Origin: Pycnopodia helianthoides
Lineage: Eukaryota; Echinodermata; Asteroidea; Forcipulatida; Asteriidae
Length of the DNA stretch: 64,000 nucleotides
Direction of reading: 5' to 3'
NCBI GenBank assembly: GCA_032158295.1
Contig: CM063244.1
Location: 4,282,510 to 4,346,509, forward strand
In this document: piece after piece, positions 22,406 through 37,400 of the stretch
Layout of the letters: the number at the start of each line of letters is the position of its first letter
Position numbering within the stretch: the first letter of the stretch is position 1
Translations under genes and position numbers: made by a program
Notes under the pieces: generated by a model
The model's database searches: none
Told to the model about the DNA's origin: nothing
What the model saw: the letters and a program-made list of their open reading frames with translations, nothing else

Positions 22406-25400
22406 GTAAACTCAATGTGTTTTTGTGAATTTATTTACGTAAATAAAACCTCGGTAAATAAAAAATAGACACATGCAAACGGCAATTGAATTCCAGACTG
22501 ACATCAAGCACTGAGTGAGAGTTGACACCTCGTTTGGTATCGTTCCACGCAGGCTGGTTCCACGTACTCACAGGACTCAACTAGCCTAATAAATTCACCA
22601 ATAATTCATACTTTGGACTTCCTCTGACTTTTTGCCCTACTGCATACCTGGGAAACCCCATACCTGACCCATCGGCATCATGCCCATGTACAGCGAAGCG
22701 AAGGGTTTTCATTGTAACTGAATTTGAAAACGGGTTTTTGTAATGCAATGGCAATGCTAAATTAATTTAATTTCTCCCACACATACCATACCACACGGTG
22801 CACTTACAGTCACACTCTATTATTAAGCAAGACAACAAGCAATTTAAGGTGCACTTGCTCAGTAATACTCAAACAGTCAAATGCTCAAGTTCAGCCTGCA
22901 ATTCATTTCAATTTCTAGTAAAAGCCCAAAACTAAAGACTAGTTTGGACCCTGTGTTGTGTACATGTTCCTAGTCATGCTAGTTCCAACATTGTCCAAGA
23001 CCATTCATGGTGTTTGCGCGGTACACACAATCAGTACCATTGTTCGGATTTACACTGTGCACGTTTGTTATCAATAAACATAGAGGGCGCTGTAGCTAGT
23101 GTTATTCCCCGGATCCAGATGGTGTGATCCAGATGTCGGTGGGAAAATTGCACTAGTCACAGCGCCCTCTATGTTTATTCATTGCAACCGTGCACAGTGT
23201 AAATCCGAACATTGGTACTGGCATGACTGGATGTGTGTACCACGCAAACACATGGTCTTGGAATCAAGACTATTTCAATTTGGACCCCCAACAATCATGA
23301 CAAAACATCACCTTTTGGTTAAAAGTTGGTCATTATCTGGTGACTGTAGGGTCCAAGAACTGAAGTAGTAATAGGCAGTGTTTCTTATTCATGACATACA
23401 TTGTATCATGTTGTTACCTGTTTTTGATCAACACGTAATTTCAATTGCCAAATTTGATTTCTGTTTACCGCCATGTGAGTAGGGGCAAGATCCACAGTGA
23501 CCAGTATATCACATGTACCTTTATTCTGAAAAGGCCACACAAAAGCCAACAACTGACGATGCCTGAAATGACTATTGCCGACAAGAAGTTTAACCCTTCC
23601 AGTGCCGCCAACGTTCGGAAACGTCAAACAAAGTATCCATCCACAGGCCGCCAACGTTCCCATACGTTCTACTAGTCGACCCAACAAAATATATAAATGC
23701 CCTCTGGATAAAGAACGGCAAAAACACGACCGGCACAGAACCCTTCGAGCGCTGCCAACGTTCTGAAACGTCAAACTGAATCTCCATTCACAGGCCGCCA
23801 ACGTTCATTTACGTTCTACTACTCGAAATAATTTTTTTTTTTAAATGGCCGGCCTGTGGATTGAGAATTTTTAGAACAAGGCTGGCACTCTTAAGGGTTA
23901 ACATGCACTGGAAAATAACCTTAGAAACTATTTTTTAAATAATGTGTCATGTACAAATGCTAAATATAGTGCCAATATCATTGCTGGACTACCTCTGGCT
24001 TCTTGGTCCTATGCCCACAAAGCATCAGGAAGTGGGTCATTCCGTGTCAAATCAACCAATATTCTATAATTTCACTTTAATTATTTTATTTCCGACTTGA
24101 AATCCACAATTTTTTGTTCATCCTTTGCCACACAAGTGCCACTAAGCCTAGCCTGGCATTAGTACAGTCAGTTTCCTGGTTCCGGGTCAGTTTTTGAATT
24201 CAGGTCGTGTTCGTCACCGTTTCAAAAACAATTTCAACAAAATACATTAAACAGCTCACCTTGGGATGTGATAAAAATCACCAAATAACTTTTCACAGAA
24301 ATAAACAAGTATTTAAGATGTGCCGACGAAAAAAAACATCGTCGTCCATTTGCCTTTGTCCTGGCCAGTGTAATCTATTCCGGGTCAGTGCGCCCTCTGT
24401 GTGCTTAGCCAGCGAGTTTCGCTCCCGGTACGTTGTAAATTTTAAACGTTCAAAACAGCCATAGTTTTTTTGATTCGCCGCGTCGCCACCACACTTTATT
24501 TTTCGTGACCCGGAACTGGGGCATAATTTTCTGTCAAGTAAAACCAAACTGTGATAATTCTATCGAAGCAAAATTAACCCGCCTGGACAGTATACATGTA
24601 TGTGTCAAATATATAATACACATCATAACCACAATAACTTGGTATTATCTGCTCAAATGCTCAAATTTTGAAGGTGAGAAGTTTGAACTACTTTTTTTGA
24701 CTATTTTTTTTATGTACTTTTAATATCGTTATCGTCAACCTTCGTAAGAAAAAAGGCCATAATTTATTTACCGATAATGGTATGCACATGAAATTTTAGC
24801 TGGTATCGGACAAAATGTTGTTCTTCATAATTACTTAAATATCTGTGACTTGTAAGATGTTAACTAATAATGTGGTGGTTGCAAAGTTGCACTGACCCGT
24901 AACCGGGTCTGAACAGGAACCGGGAAACTGACTGTAGTAGTTGCGATACTCAAAACCCTCCATCCTCCCGATGGTCGTAGCCCGGAGGGTTAAAGGGACA
25001 CACCGGCTTACTGTTTACCTAATTTAGTGATGTGGAATCACAGACAATAATTTTTAGATGGTTGTTGTAAAAAGAATATCATCAAAATGTCAAGTAATTA
25101 ACGAAAAATGTGAAAAAAAAAAAAACGCGGTCAAAGGTCAGCCTATACGCTTTTCCAGCCGTTGCAACTGTCAAGTTTACGTGAAATGGTTGTAGACTGG
25201 TGCTCTGTTTGTGTATTAATTATAACAATGGCGTGGCATGAGGATCCAGTCTTCATACATGTATCCTTCAAGCACAAATTCTTGTGTAATTAAAAAACCG
25301 ACATAAACACAGTCCAATTCACATCAACTGGTATTATGTGGACATCGTGCAGCTATTCGTCGTCCTCCCGCCGCATGTGTAGCGCAGGCATCACGTAACG

Positions 25401-28400
25401 TGTCAACAGTTAAGGGATAATAGCTAGGGCTACAGACTAAAACCCTCGTTACACAAAACGTAGATAATGGTCTGGATCCCTACCCCTCCACAGGCTCGAG
25501 TTCATGCCCCCGTGGTTTGTCTCTCTGGTCCCACGAGACGCGGCACCGGCTGTACGGGACATGCCCCCAAGGTTTACCCGCTAGCTCCCCACGCTGATGC
25601 GCCGTAAAACATGCTTCTGTAGCGCGGACTTTCTGAATGCGAACCTTACGTTCGATTTTTCATCATTATTTACAACTTGTATCCATAAACTGAATACAAA
25701 GTCTTTTTTGTCAAATACTCATGAACAATAATTGTTTAAAAAAAAAGTACTTAAATTTGGTTAAGTAATTTACTTTTACGGCTGGAAGTAAAACTTACTC
25801 TGAAGATCACATGACTTTTCGGAACCACATTTCTGAAAAGTCACGTGACCTTCATTTTTTTTTAAATGCTTGAAAACGGCCAAATTTGATGGTTTCTTTT
25901 ATGAACCATTCTTCTCCATTCCAGGAAGACCTTTGGAATAATGTTTTAGTCTATGCTTTAGTCTATAACGAAGCAGGTGTGTCCCTTTAAGAGTCATTTA
26001 ATGTAAACAAATCCCCAAAATCGCAATTTCAACCATTTTTGTCAGACAACATGTAGTCACCTGATTTTGCCAACTTTTTACCACTTAAAATAAACATGAC
26101 ACATACACTTGGATTTGATCTCTCAACATGGATTTGATCTTCATTGTGTAATGAATCCATTCACAACACTCAAAACATCATTGAGAAAATATTTTTACGA
26201 AAAAAAGACAAAAACTTACCAGAGACTGAGCGAAAGCATAGACAGTCGGAGACCGAAGGGTTACAAGTCATCCAATGAAAAAAATCCCTAAAATTGCAAT
26301 TTCAACTAAGCTATTATTAAACAAGCTATTATTACATTTTCGAGGAACTTTGCTCTGCAGACCATGCTGCTAACTAACGGCTTTTGCATGCACACCAGCG
26401 GCATGCACACCAGCGAGGACACTGTTGGCTTTTGTGCTCAGACTTGAATGTTTTTTTCGGTGTAAACTTGGTCGCGTTTACTGAAAGGGGGTGCCACGCC
26501 CATTTTACAATGTAAGTGGCCTTAATTCTGAAACAACTTGGAGTTTGAATTTTCGTGTTTCCACATTTTAAATATTATTAAAAATAAACTTCAGCCAAAT
26601 CTGAGAGGTGACAGGCTGTAACCCCATTGGTTGATTCGACACGGAATGAACCATATCATATAAAGGCAACCTAGCATTTCATGTGGGCACAAGGGGGGTT
26701 CAAAATTTACCAGAAGTCCCTCATCAGTGTTGTGACCAGAGGTTTTTAAGAACCGGTTAATTTCCAAAGATGTGTGTAGCGAGGAGTGAGCGAAACGAGG
26801 TACCGAGCGCTTGCGTGAGGCATTTATCAGGGGTCCAAGGGGGCGGCGCCCCCTGAGGGCACCGCCCCCTTGTCTGAAAATTGTACATTTTACACCAAAA
26901 AGTACCTATAATATAGGTTCTACTTCTAGCCACTAACAACAATGTATTTTGCTGAATTAGAGTACACTTGAGCCATACACATAATATATCAAGTTCTTAT
27001 ACCCAGCCTGCTTATAAATACCTCACAAATTCCAAATATCCTTCATATCTGGAGCTGACAAGAGACGAGTGTCAAATACAATCCAATAGAGTATTTATTA
27101 GTTATTAAAGGAACATTACAGAATTTTTTTTTGCTAACAAGACAGTTGCTGGCAGTGTAAGCACTTTATGTAATCCACTATGTACATAAACTGACAAACC
27201 TGTAGAAGTTTGAGATCGATCGGCCATCTGGGTCACGAGAAAATAGTAAAAAAACGATTACTCATTTGCATGAAATCATGTAGATTCAACAAATGAATAA
27301 AACGCTCACTGAGCGATAAACTCCAATCGGAAAATTAGTTTATTCATTTCTCATCAAATATGACATTTCAGACAGAAATATTTCAAGGGTTGTTTTCTAC
27401 TACCATCATCATTGACCGTGTAAGTTTTGTGTAAATCTGTGATCAAAAGTATATTTTACAAGTTTTGTTCTTACCAATTCTGTAATGTTCCTTTAAATGT
27501 AAGTTGTGTAAAATTTTGAAATTTAATAAGGTAATTATTAATAAGAAAAACATAGAATGATCCAGGGATGTGATTCTTCCAGTTTGTGCCGGAAATCCTT
27601 TTTTTTTTTAAACCAAAAGACTCGTGCGCATTGTGTAAATCCGGTGAGAAAATATGGGGGGGGGGGTAGAAGATTGCGATACATTTGGTGTGCGAGCGCT
27701 GTACGCAGAAACCTTTGAAAATCGATAGACTTATAACAAGTCTAATGTGCAGTGGAGTAAAGTACCCAGTAGAAACCAATGCGTTGTGCGCGGTTTAGTC
27801 GTTGCGGTCCAGACTATAAAATAAATTATTGGATTGTGCATGCTCGGAGGTGTGCATCCCCGCATGAACGAACGACATGTGTATGCTCACAACTTGGTGA
27901 GTTAGATAAAAAAATAAAACACATGCATCAAAAGGAGGAATTAGTCTGGCTACGTGATCAATACACTACAGTGTACAATACATGTACATGTACATGTACA
28001 TAAACCATTGAGACACAGACTCGATGCATAACGTAGAGCTACATGTATACGTTCTTCTATCGTCTGGCTCCTAGGTTTTTCTAATGCTTTACTCGTACAC
28101 ACATGTAGGATGCGTCTGCAAACAGACGCTGTGAGAATATATTTTTTTCTGCTAGCATGGAAAGGGGAAACATCGCTGCATCAAACGGTCAACTTGAAAT
28201 AAAAATGACACCAACAAGAATTGATCAGTCGCGATCGTCAAGGCCAAGATTTATCAACACTTTTATTTTTGATAGTTTTCATTTACGTGAAGAAGAATTC
28301 CTTAGTATTAATTTTAAGGCTATTTAGTAGCAAAAAGTACCGGTCGGCAATGTCGTAATATTGCTTGAGAGCCGGTCGAGACTTTTTATAACTGGTTAGT

Positions 28401-31400
28401 GCCGACCAGTGTACTCACAACAGTGTCCCTCATGTCAGTACAATTTTAGGTTTTTGAGGACCTGTTGCACAAAAAGGAAGTCTTGCATGCATATACCAAT
28501 TTTGAGAATAAATTCTTATAATTTGGGTAAACAGTCATCATAAATACAAATTTTCATGAGTATACCTTATCTTGATTTTGAGATACATGTATGGGCCTCA
28601 GAATTTGCCCAATACTCACCGATGCGACATTGGGGGTGAAAAAAAGGGAGAAGGGCCAAGTTGTTCAAAGGGTCGTTTCTTAAAAAAGGAAAGAATTTGG
28701 CAGAAAAATTTGTTGTGTATTCGAGACATCTACATGTGTATGTATAAAGGATTCTTTTTAAAAAAATTGCAAAAAACCTGAGTCGTTCACGGTCAACCCC
28801 TACAGTTGGTGCGGAATGACCCAATTGTCCAATCTGGGACATTCTGAATGGTTCTACATTCTTTAATATTTTTGTGAATTCAATTTGAAGTCAAAAGAAA
28901 AAAAATAGAAGAAGTGTATCGGCCGCTATTTGCACGAATCAGCCTGCAATTCACCCTTATCGGCATGTATACATGTACCCATGTACATGTACCCTAGCTT
29001 TTTACATGGGGAGAACCCTGACATTGGAGTCCCTCCACCTCTTGGCCTGGTTCTACGCCCAGATTATAGTAGGGACTGACATGACCTTTTAAGTGAGAGC
29101 TAACATTTTGTTGTTGAAATTTCGCTGTACATACACATTTAGAAAGAGTATGGAGGAATACATGTAGAACAATGGTCTTACATTGTACATGTTATACTGT
29201 GAAATAATTTTTTCGTTCATGCAGGGCATCTTAAAATGTTATTGTTTTAAGTAAAATAAAGCCCTCGCGTTGTGTAGTTTTTCGTAAACTAGGTACAATT
29301 TTCTGCCGACCATGCTGTTGACAGCTAGTACATGTACGTACATGTATGTGCACCAGCAACAACAATGATGCTGTATACAGCTTTAGCGCATACACCAGCG
29401 ATGATGCTAGTTGCATTTTTAGGGGAAGAAACGTTTTTCGCGAACATGCAAAGTCACGTACATTGTACCTACATGTAGTCTTCAGTCAAGGCGTTAGTAA
29501 CTGGTTTTTGTATGCTATCGTGTAGTGCACTGTATGTTTCACCCGCAGAAGGTGAATGCTCTCATTCTATTGCGTTTCTTTTATTGTAGCATGCAAGGTA
29601 ACAATGTAACGAAGACTACAAGTCTGTAAACTATTGGCAGCAATGTGACTGCTTGTGTGCATTGTGTATGTTGTGCGCTGTGTACTGTACATTGTGATCG
29701 TATTGAGTTCTGCATGTCACGACACTTTCGAGTGAAGTTTTTTTACGGTGAAATCTGAACAGTTAAAATGTTTGTAACCCGATGATTGGTTGTAAATTGT
29801 GTTACCATGTGACCGACACGGACCTTACAAAGCCAAGTGACTGTGCATCAACTTGGACAAGGCAAAGATGTGTTCTGTTATTAATATTTGTTTTTCTTGT
29901 CTTGGTAGGAGTGTGTGCTGAGTGGACTTCTGTCCGTGAATGGGAAGAAAGTGCTTCATATGGACAAGAACAATTACTATGGTGGAGCAAGTGCTTCCAT
30001 TACACCGCTGTCAGAAGTATGTTGCAGTAGATTATTTGCCTCATGTCTCACATGAAAAGAAACAGAGCCGTCCTTGAAAAATGCCCCTTTTCTTCTTGTT
30101 ATGTATGCACACAAAAAACCAACGACACACACCAGTTTTGGTTAATATTAAGTTACCATAGTTACTGTTTTGTAGTCATAATGATTGATGTGGCATTCCT
30201 ACTTGTAAGTTGTATTCTTTTTTCCAAACCTTTCGCAACTCATCACACTGGCAAAACATTAACAAGTTTGATGCAATAAATAATATGAAGACAAGAGAAG
30301 TAACTCTGCTGAATTTTATGAAAATTTTGACATGGAGATTATCGTTGATAATTGTTGTAGGATTTCCCTTTAATGCCGCTACATGTATATAAACGAATCC
30401 ATGAAATTCAGCAACATGAAATTAAAAAGAAAAAAATGTACATGAAAGTGGTTATTGTTTGACGATGTTGATTTTTTACATGGAGTAATTAAGTTCTGTT
30501 ATGACAGTTTTATAAATTTTTGTGTGCTTTCAGCTTTTCAAAAAATTTGATAGGGGCAGCGAGTATGTAGAGGGGATGTGTGGAAAGGCGCAAGACTGGA
30601 ATGTGGACCTAATTCCTAAGCTTATCATGGCCAATGGTATGTAAAACTACACACACATGTACAATTACTTACATTAACTTTTCATTTACATTGTAAACAT
30701 GGTAACATTGTTTGCACAAATAAGTCTGTTCAGTCTTCCATTAAGGATAACACAGAGTGATTATGTTAAGAGCAGTTTAAGCGTATCCACTACTTAGGTC
30801 AGTTTATGATTACACGTTGTTATTTTTTAAAGTCGGTAGGTCTGGAAATATTATTTTTATAATTTGTTTGGTTTAAATTTTTAATATTAAATTTGATAGT
30901 GGAGCAAAAAACCCCAAACCATTTTCAGAAAGGGCTGTGGATCTAGTCCGATTTACTGGACCCAACAACGCTTTTTTAACATATTGAACATTATCTGGCA
31001 TATGTAGTCAAGAGTGTTTAAAAATGGTTACATGATTCAACCGAAAAACTGACTCACCAAAAAACTTGCTCCAAAATTTATCAAAGACTTCTATAGTAAT
31101 GTACACTTTTAAAGTTTACACGAGGTACGCAGAAGATGTTGTCGGTCAATATGGTGATACAATTTTTTAGATACATGGGTATGTTTGACAGAGAAATGCA
31201 GATTGCGCTTTGAAGATTTGGCAGCTAAACCTGCAGATTGGACAAAATTGTGTGCAATCTGCAGGTTGTGCAATTCTTGAGAATGCGCCTAACACGCTCA
31301 TTTTGTTTCCCCTAGTGTGGTTATGGCAATTTCTTCTTTGGCACCGAGCGTGCATTGAGTTGAATGGAAACCTTTTTCGCCATGGGAAATGTTTTCAATA

Positions 31401-34400
31401 ACAACTGGTATCATTTAATACCAACTATGAAGCTATGAACATCGTCACTGGAAACCATTGCAAGATCATTGTCGGTACCTGGCGGAGTGGATCACAAAAT
31501 AGACTCAAACCAGATCCAGATCCATGTAACCAGCAGCAGTTCAATCGAGTGTTTTTTTATTCCTTTGTTGATGGTTTTAACGATTACAAAAAAACACGTA
31601 ATGTATAGTGAAACAAGCACGATTGCCATTGCTGCTTTCATTGCCAGGCACAGGAGGCTACAAACAACTCGGAACTTGTATAGCGCCCTCTTGTGTGAAG
31701 AGATTGAACAGCAGGCAGGAATTATTGTCCCCTCTGAACAAGTCATATACCATTTTGAATATTATTACTTCATACAAAAATGATTTCATCACTACTGTAC
31801 GCCATCAGGTGTCAACTTACACCAACTCAAAGCATATTGTTGAATATTTGAACCACATGTCATAATTGCATAGTTTTTTTGCAGCATGTTATAACTCCTC
31901 ACAAGTGTCACAATTCATGCTCAAACATGACTCAAACTATTCCATCCGGTCCAAACAGGAAGTTCAAACTGTCAAATAAAAAATAAAAGTGTGCAAATTT
32001 AATTGTGCCTACAGCAAAATTAATCAAGAATTTTCGTATGGTTTCCTTGTTATGTAAACTAAAGCGCCCTCAAGCAACAGGTTTCATTTCAATAATTAAC
32101 TTTTCACATCTGGACAATTTGATCGCCATATCAGGACGGTGACAACTGAATAGTTTATCTTGAAACGCCCAGTGTTAAGTTGTTACGCAACAAACACAGG
32201 TCGAGTTATATTTTAAATTGGTCAAAGAGAGGCATTTTCTCCCTGGAATGATATTCTTGTCTTATGTTTTTCTTTTTCTTTTTTAAGCCATAAAATTAAG
32301 GTCGGTCAGGTAACCAAAAACAACCTTTTTTTTGCCTCACACAACAGGTCTTGGATGAGTGCATACAGTACACTAAAGGGTATTTCAATTTGCAACCAAT
32401 ATGTTCCCATTACTCAAATTGGAACTTCGTACAGTTGTTGATTATAATTTAACAGGTGTTTGTATTGATAACATGTATGTATTTCTGCCCAAAAGAAATT
32501 TAACTACATGTAGAAATGAAAGCTAACATGTACATGTGTACTATGTATAAGTGCATGTCACCACTTGATTTGAGAAATAAATGGTTTTTTTTTCTTTTGG
32601 CAGGTGAGCTGGTGAAAATACTGATTTTGTCTGGGGTGACCAAATACCTAGAGTTCAAGAGTGTGGAAGGCAGTTATGTTTACTACAAAAAGAAAATCCA
32701 CAAGATCCCTGCATGTGAAAGCGAAGCCTTGAGAACTGGTAAGGATGTCTGAAAGCGTCATTCAAATTTCTTTTGGCTGAGTTTGTATTGTAACTTTCAA
32801 TTTTGTTGTTAACCTAATTTAGGAAGTTTTTTTTTCTAAGGTTTAGGTGATTTTGACAGAGAATGACCATGCACTATTATGGTATTGTGTGGAGAGTGCA
32901 TCTTAACTGTACACAGACATCCCTCCTATTGACTGATACTTCTACATATATGTTATTGAGATGGTTTTGTGTATGCTATTACCTACCGTAATTTCCTGCG
33001 TATAAGATGCGTCTTATCTGACTTTCGGCAGCTCAAAAACATCCGTGCGCCTTATCTACCGATGCGCCTTATCTGGTAACGCTTCAGTTCATTGTGGTGA
33101 TCAGTGTGTGAAATTTTGTTATACTGTAAAATAATCCTTTCTTTCATCCAGAGTAATCCTGCGTGTTATATTTTTATTGAAATCAAACCTTCACTGTATC
33201 ATGAAAACATAATGCGTCTTTTGCGGCGGGGCCTTATCTGTTGGCGCATAAATTTTTGGTGTAATTTGAGGGTACTGCGCCTTATGTGCCGCTCGTCTTA
33301 TCCACAGGAAATTACGGTACACTATGTTATTATGTGTTGAAGACATCTCAACTGTACATAGTCAAACCTAGCTCTGGAGGCCTTTCACTTTTGTATGATA
33401 CGACAGTGACTTCCTGGATACTAGCTTCAGTTTCAGGGATGGAAAGCTTTCATGACTCCATAATTAAAATCTTGCCGCATACATTTTCGGATGGCAGGTT
33501 TTGGACATTAGATATTCCCCATAAATCTATCATTTTCTTGAAATAGTTCAGCTTTTAATGTTAAAAAGTTTCTGTTTTGTTCGTTTTAAATCATCTCAAA
33601 CATGCCTGTTTTTGTTAGGCATTTTAGGCACAGGACAGTTGTGGGTGCTCATTTGAATTAAGTGCCTACTGCAGTATTTGTTATTTTTGCCCACGCAAAC
33701 TTGCGCATAGGTTTGCATGATGGACTGTGCATGAAGTTTGCAGAAATGTTTAATGTTGAGTTTGGATTATTTTATGAAAATGACGGATTTACAAGGAATA
33801 TCAAAAAATGTATGTGGCCATTCAATGATAATCCATGGAGATTGGTACCTACATGTAGGTAAGATTTGAATTACGGAGCTCTGAAAATTTTCCGCCCGGA
33901 AACGGACCCTCATATCTACAAGTAGGACTCTGTATCTCCCAATGTACATACATGTACATGTAACTTAATGTGAAGCTGATAACGACACTTTGTCAATCTG
34001 CAAGTACAATATGATATCATGTGGTGATAACCTGTGTAGTCAACCCTACCATTAACATTCAGTGTTATTGTAGGGTTTGTATGGCAGAGGCTCTGTTCTA
34101 CAAATGTATTCTGCTTGTGTCCACACGCAAACTAGATATGGTTCAGTCAAAACCAACTCATTGCTTATCGTTATCAATAAAAATTGTGAGGTCTTCAGCT
34201 ATTCACAGTTGCTCCAGGGCCCAATTTCATAGAGCTGCTTAAGCACAAAAAGTAGCTAAGCAAAACAAAATTATGCTCACCAGAATAAGGTCACCGGCCA
34301 TGTCACATGTACAATTTGTGACTGGTTTCCTGATGATTTCTGCTTAGCAGAAAATTGTAAAGCAACATTTTCTGCTGAAGCAGCTCTATGAAATTGCGTC

Positions 34401-37400
34401 TCAGTTTAGGGCAGCTTATACAAATGTTCCATGGTTTGCTGTTCGATACCACATTCATAGGTGACATCTTGGCTGTCCTGACAAGGTGTAGCCAGAATTT
34501 AGTAAAAGGGTGTCCGAATTTGCTGGAAATTGGGTGTCCAAATTGTTCACTTACAATACATTTACATGTAAATGACAAATAAAACATGGTGTCTAAATTT
34601 TAAAAAAGGTGTCCAAAAGACACCCAGACACCCCTCTGGATATCCCACTTGTCACTAATATTCAGTTGTAAAACATGGAAGACGTCCCCAAAAGTGCCCA
34701 TGCACAAAGTCAAAATTTACGTTCAAAATCTGGCCAGTTGATCTTGAAATCAGCATAGATTACAAATAGTGAGAGCCTCGCTAGTTATTATCAGTGACGG
34801 TGTGAATTCTAAACTCTTCATTTCTGTGTATTTCACCCTCATTCAGATCTTGTCAGCATGTGGAGTAAGAAATCTTTTAGTAATTTCGTAAAGTTTGTCA
34901 TAGAATACAACCCAGAAGAACCCATCAAAAAGAAGGACTTTAAAAAAGAGATGACCACAGAAGCAATGTTCAAAATCTTCGGAATGACAGATGTGACAGA
35001 CGTCATTGGCCATGCCATTGCTCTGCATTTGGATGATGAGTAAGTTATCTTCAAGGTTGATTTTGTACGGTCTATGATGCGTTATAGTTTTTGTACAGTA
35101 ACCAGAGTTTGCCGTAGTGTACGTGTTCATCCAGCAGGAAATTTCAAAACAACTATGAAGTTTTCAATAAAAAATCTATGCATCTGGTAGAAAAAGAATC
35201 TCAAGATGAGTGTTTTCATACTTTTGTTTTCGTCCAAGTACATGTAAGGTTTCATGTCAATAATTTCTTTAAATAGAGATATTTTCGGGTAGAGTCAAAG
35301 ATTGACACCTGTCTCGATTGACATTGTATTTTTGTCTGTTTATTTGCACAGTTACTTGCAGCGGCCTTGTGAAGAGACCATTTATCGACTTAAGTTGTAC
35401 TTTGACTGCGTTCAAAGATACGGAAAGAGCCCCTATCTCTATCCACTGTATGGGCTTGGGGAGTTGCCTCAGGGCTTTGCCAGGTAAGTGATGTTTTTTT
35501 TTTAGGTGTGCGGGTGTAACCAGAAAACCTCCTGTTTTGCCCTTTTTATTTTAGGTGTTAGGGCACTCCCCCCCCCCCCGAACACCTCTTGCTTTTGTTT
35601 TTATTTTTTTGCTAGTTGGTCGGGCACTCCGCCCAGAATACCTGTTTGTTTGTTCTTACTTCTTCTTCACCCCTGCGATATTCCTTCACAACCCTGCCAA
35701 CAGTTCTAAACGGGGATTGGCACATAAAGCCGGGCAGGTAATAAGTTAGTCTTGAAATGCTACCACTACCCTCCTTGTACTAGTAAATTGATATAACAAC
35801 TTGATGTGACTTTGTGTGCAGGTTGAGTGCAATCTATGGTGGCACGTACATGCTCAACAAGCCTATTGAAGAGATTATCATGGAGGATGGCAAGGTGACC
35901 GGAGTGAAGTCCGAAGGGGAGGTAGCCCGTGCTAAAATGGTCATCGGCGACCCCTCTTACTTCCCCGAACAGACGAAGAAGAATGGGCAGGTGGTGCGAA
36001 CAATCTGTATTTTGGACCATCCCATCACCATTGGCAGCAAAACCTCGCTAGGTTTGTCCACACAGCTTATTTTCCCGTGCAGTCAAGTAGAAGGCCGTAA
36101 ATCAGGTAAGTACAGCCAAATTAAGGCAATCCTACAGAAGCTTGATGTTGGTTGGGGCAGTAAGCAAGGCTTTCCTTGTATTACTTCACTTTGTTGCAAA
36201 TTATAGTGAAAAACTGCCCATGTAAAGACATTGTTGAATATGATTTGTGTTTTACCCATGCACCGATGTGTGTTAAAGGTTGGGTTAATCAGAGATTGTT
36301 TTTTGTCAACAAGTTGCTCATTTATGGGCCAAGTTATCAAGAAAAATACAATAAAAGTCACCTGTGAAAGTTTCTGCTGAATAAAGTGTCTACTTGTTGA
36401 GAAAATGGCAAAACCAAAAACCAAAAAGGTCAGAGTAAAGGCCCTAGTCGGTGTCGGGCCAGACTCGACTCAAAATTATTCAATTTTGCTGTACCATAAT
36501 CTTTGGCTTATAGCAGGGCCTCGAATTTGACACTGGACCGCAAGCCCGAGGCCAGTGATTTTAGCATTGGGCCAGTAAACTCATGACCGGACAAGTCCGG
36601 CGGTCTTATGTTTTTAATTCAATAACAATTCATGTACCTCACTCTATAATATCTTGAACAGAAACAATTATGTTCAAATGTTGACTTTGAGTAATGATTT
36701 GAATATACTTAATACCCTTAAAGGCAATTGAAGTAAATCTTCTCTTATATGTCTTAGTGCTTAAATGCAAGTTAAACTGTGCAAGGAAGTCTTTTCTCTG
36801 TTTGAATCTGGTCTTGTAAAATTAGTTCTGGTCCAGTAAAACTTTTGAGATACAAGTCCTGTGGTCTTGTGGATTTTTCCCCCAAATTCGAGCCCTGCTT
36901 ATAGGCTGCCGTATGTACAAGCCGCAGTGCCCAGAAATTGTCAAAACAAGATTCTTTTGTCAGTGTATAAGTCGCCCGGCGTATATGCCACAACATGACC
37001 GCACACACAGAGCGCGGCACACCAGTCATTAAAGATCGCCACAAACGGCGACTTGCATGGCATTGAAGTCAAAATGTAATTGATTGAAGGTAACACAATC
37101 ATATGGAAATTGTTAATTAAAACGGTTTGCAGTCAAAAGTGGGTCTATTTTCTTTTGACAATGACATAACATTTATACAGGCTAAGCTTGGACTGTTTTT
37201 GATTTTGGGATCCACGATGTACCGTCGCCAAAATACCACGGTATTCGGTTTTACCGGGAACTTTTACGGATGGGGCTAAAAAACACCACCAAAAACACGC
37301 AGTCTCAGTCAGGTTATTGACTGAATTGAGGCCCTAGAAACATGGTTTTTCAAAAACAGATGCTAGCGCTGAGCTTGTCTTTCTCTTTCAGGTCAAATAG

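Larger units (their letters stand above)
22406..29908. other. GDI intron 1 (7.5 kb, repeat-filled)
   Basis: Apart from the separately listed elements it holds AT-rich unique-looking sequence, a GC stem GGGGGCGG..CCGCCCCC (26838-26872), ACATGTACATG runs (27980-28000, 28968-28992, 29328-29346) and interspersed-repeat copies at 26330-26480 and 29258-29520. No extra coding exon was recognised. Confidence 0.5.
32739..34846. other. GDI intron 4 (2.1 kb)
   Basis: It carries two listed miniature elements and a stretch with repeated GGTGTCCAAA/GTGTCCGAAT blocks at about 34500-34640. An ACATGTACATG run is at 33945-33962. Confidence 0.5.

Noticed and set aside
23099..23368. 89-codon open frame
   Set aside because: It lies across the right arm of a long palindromic element.
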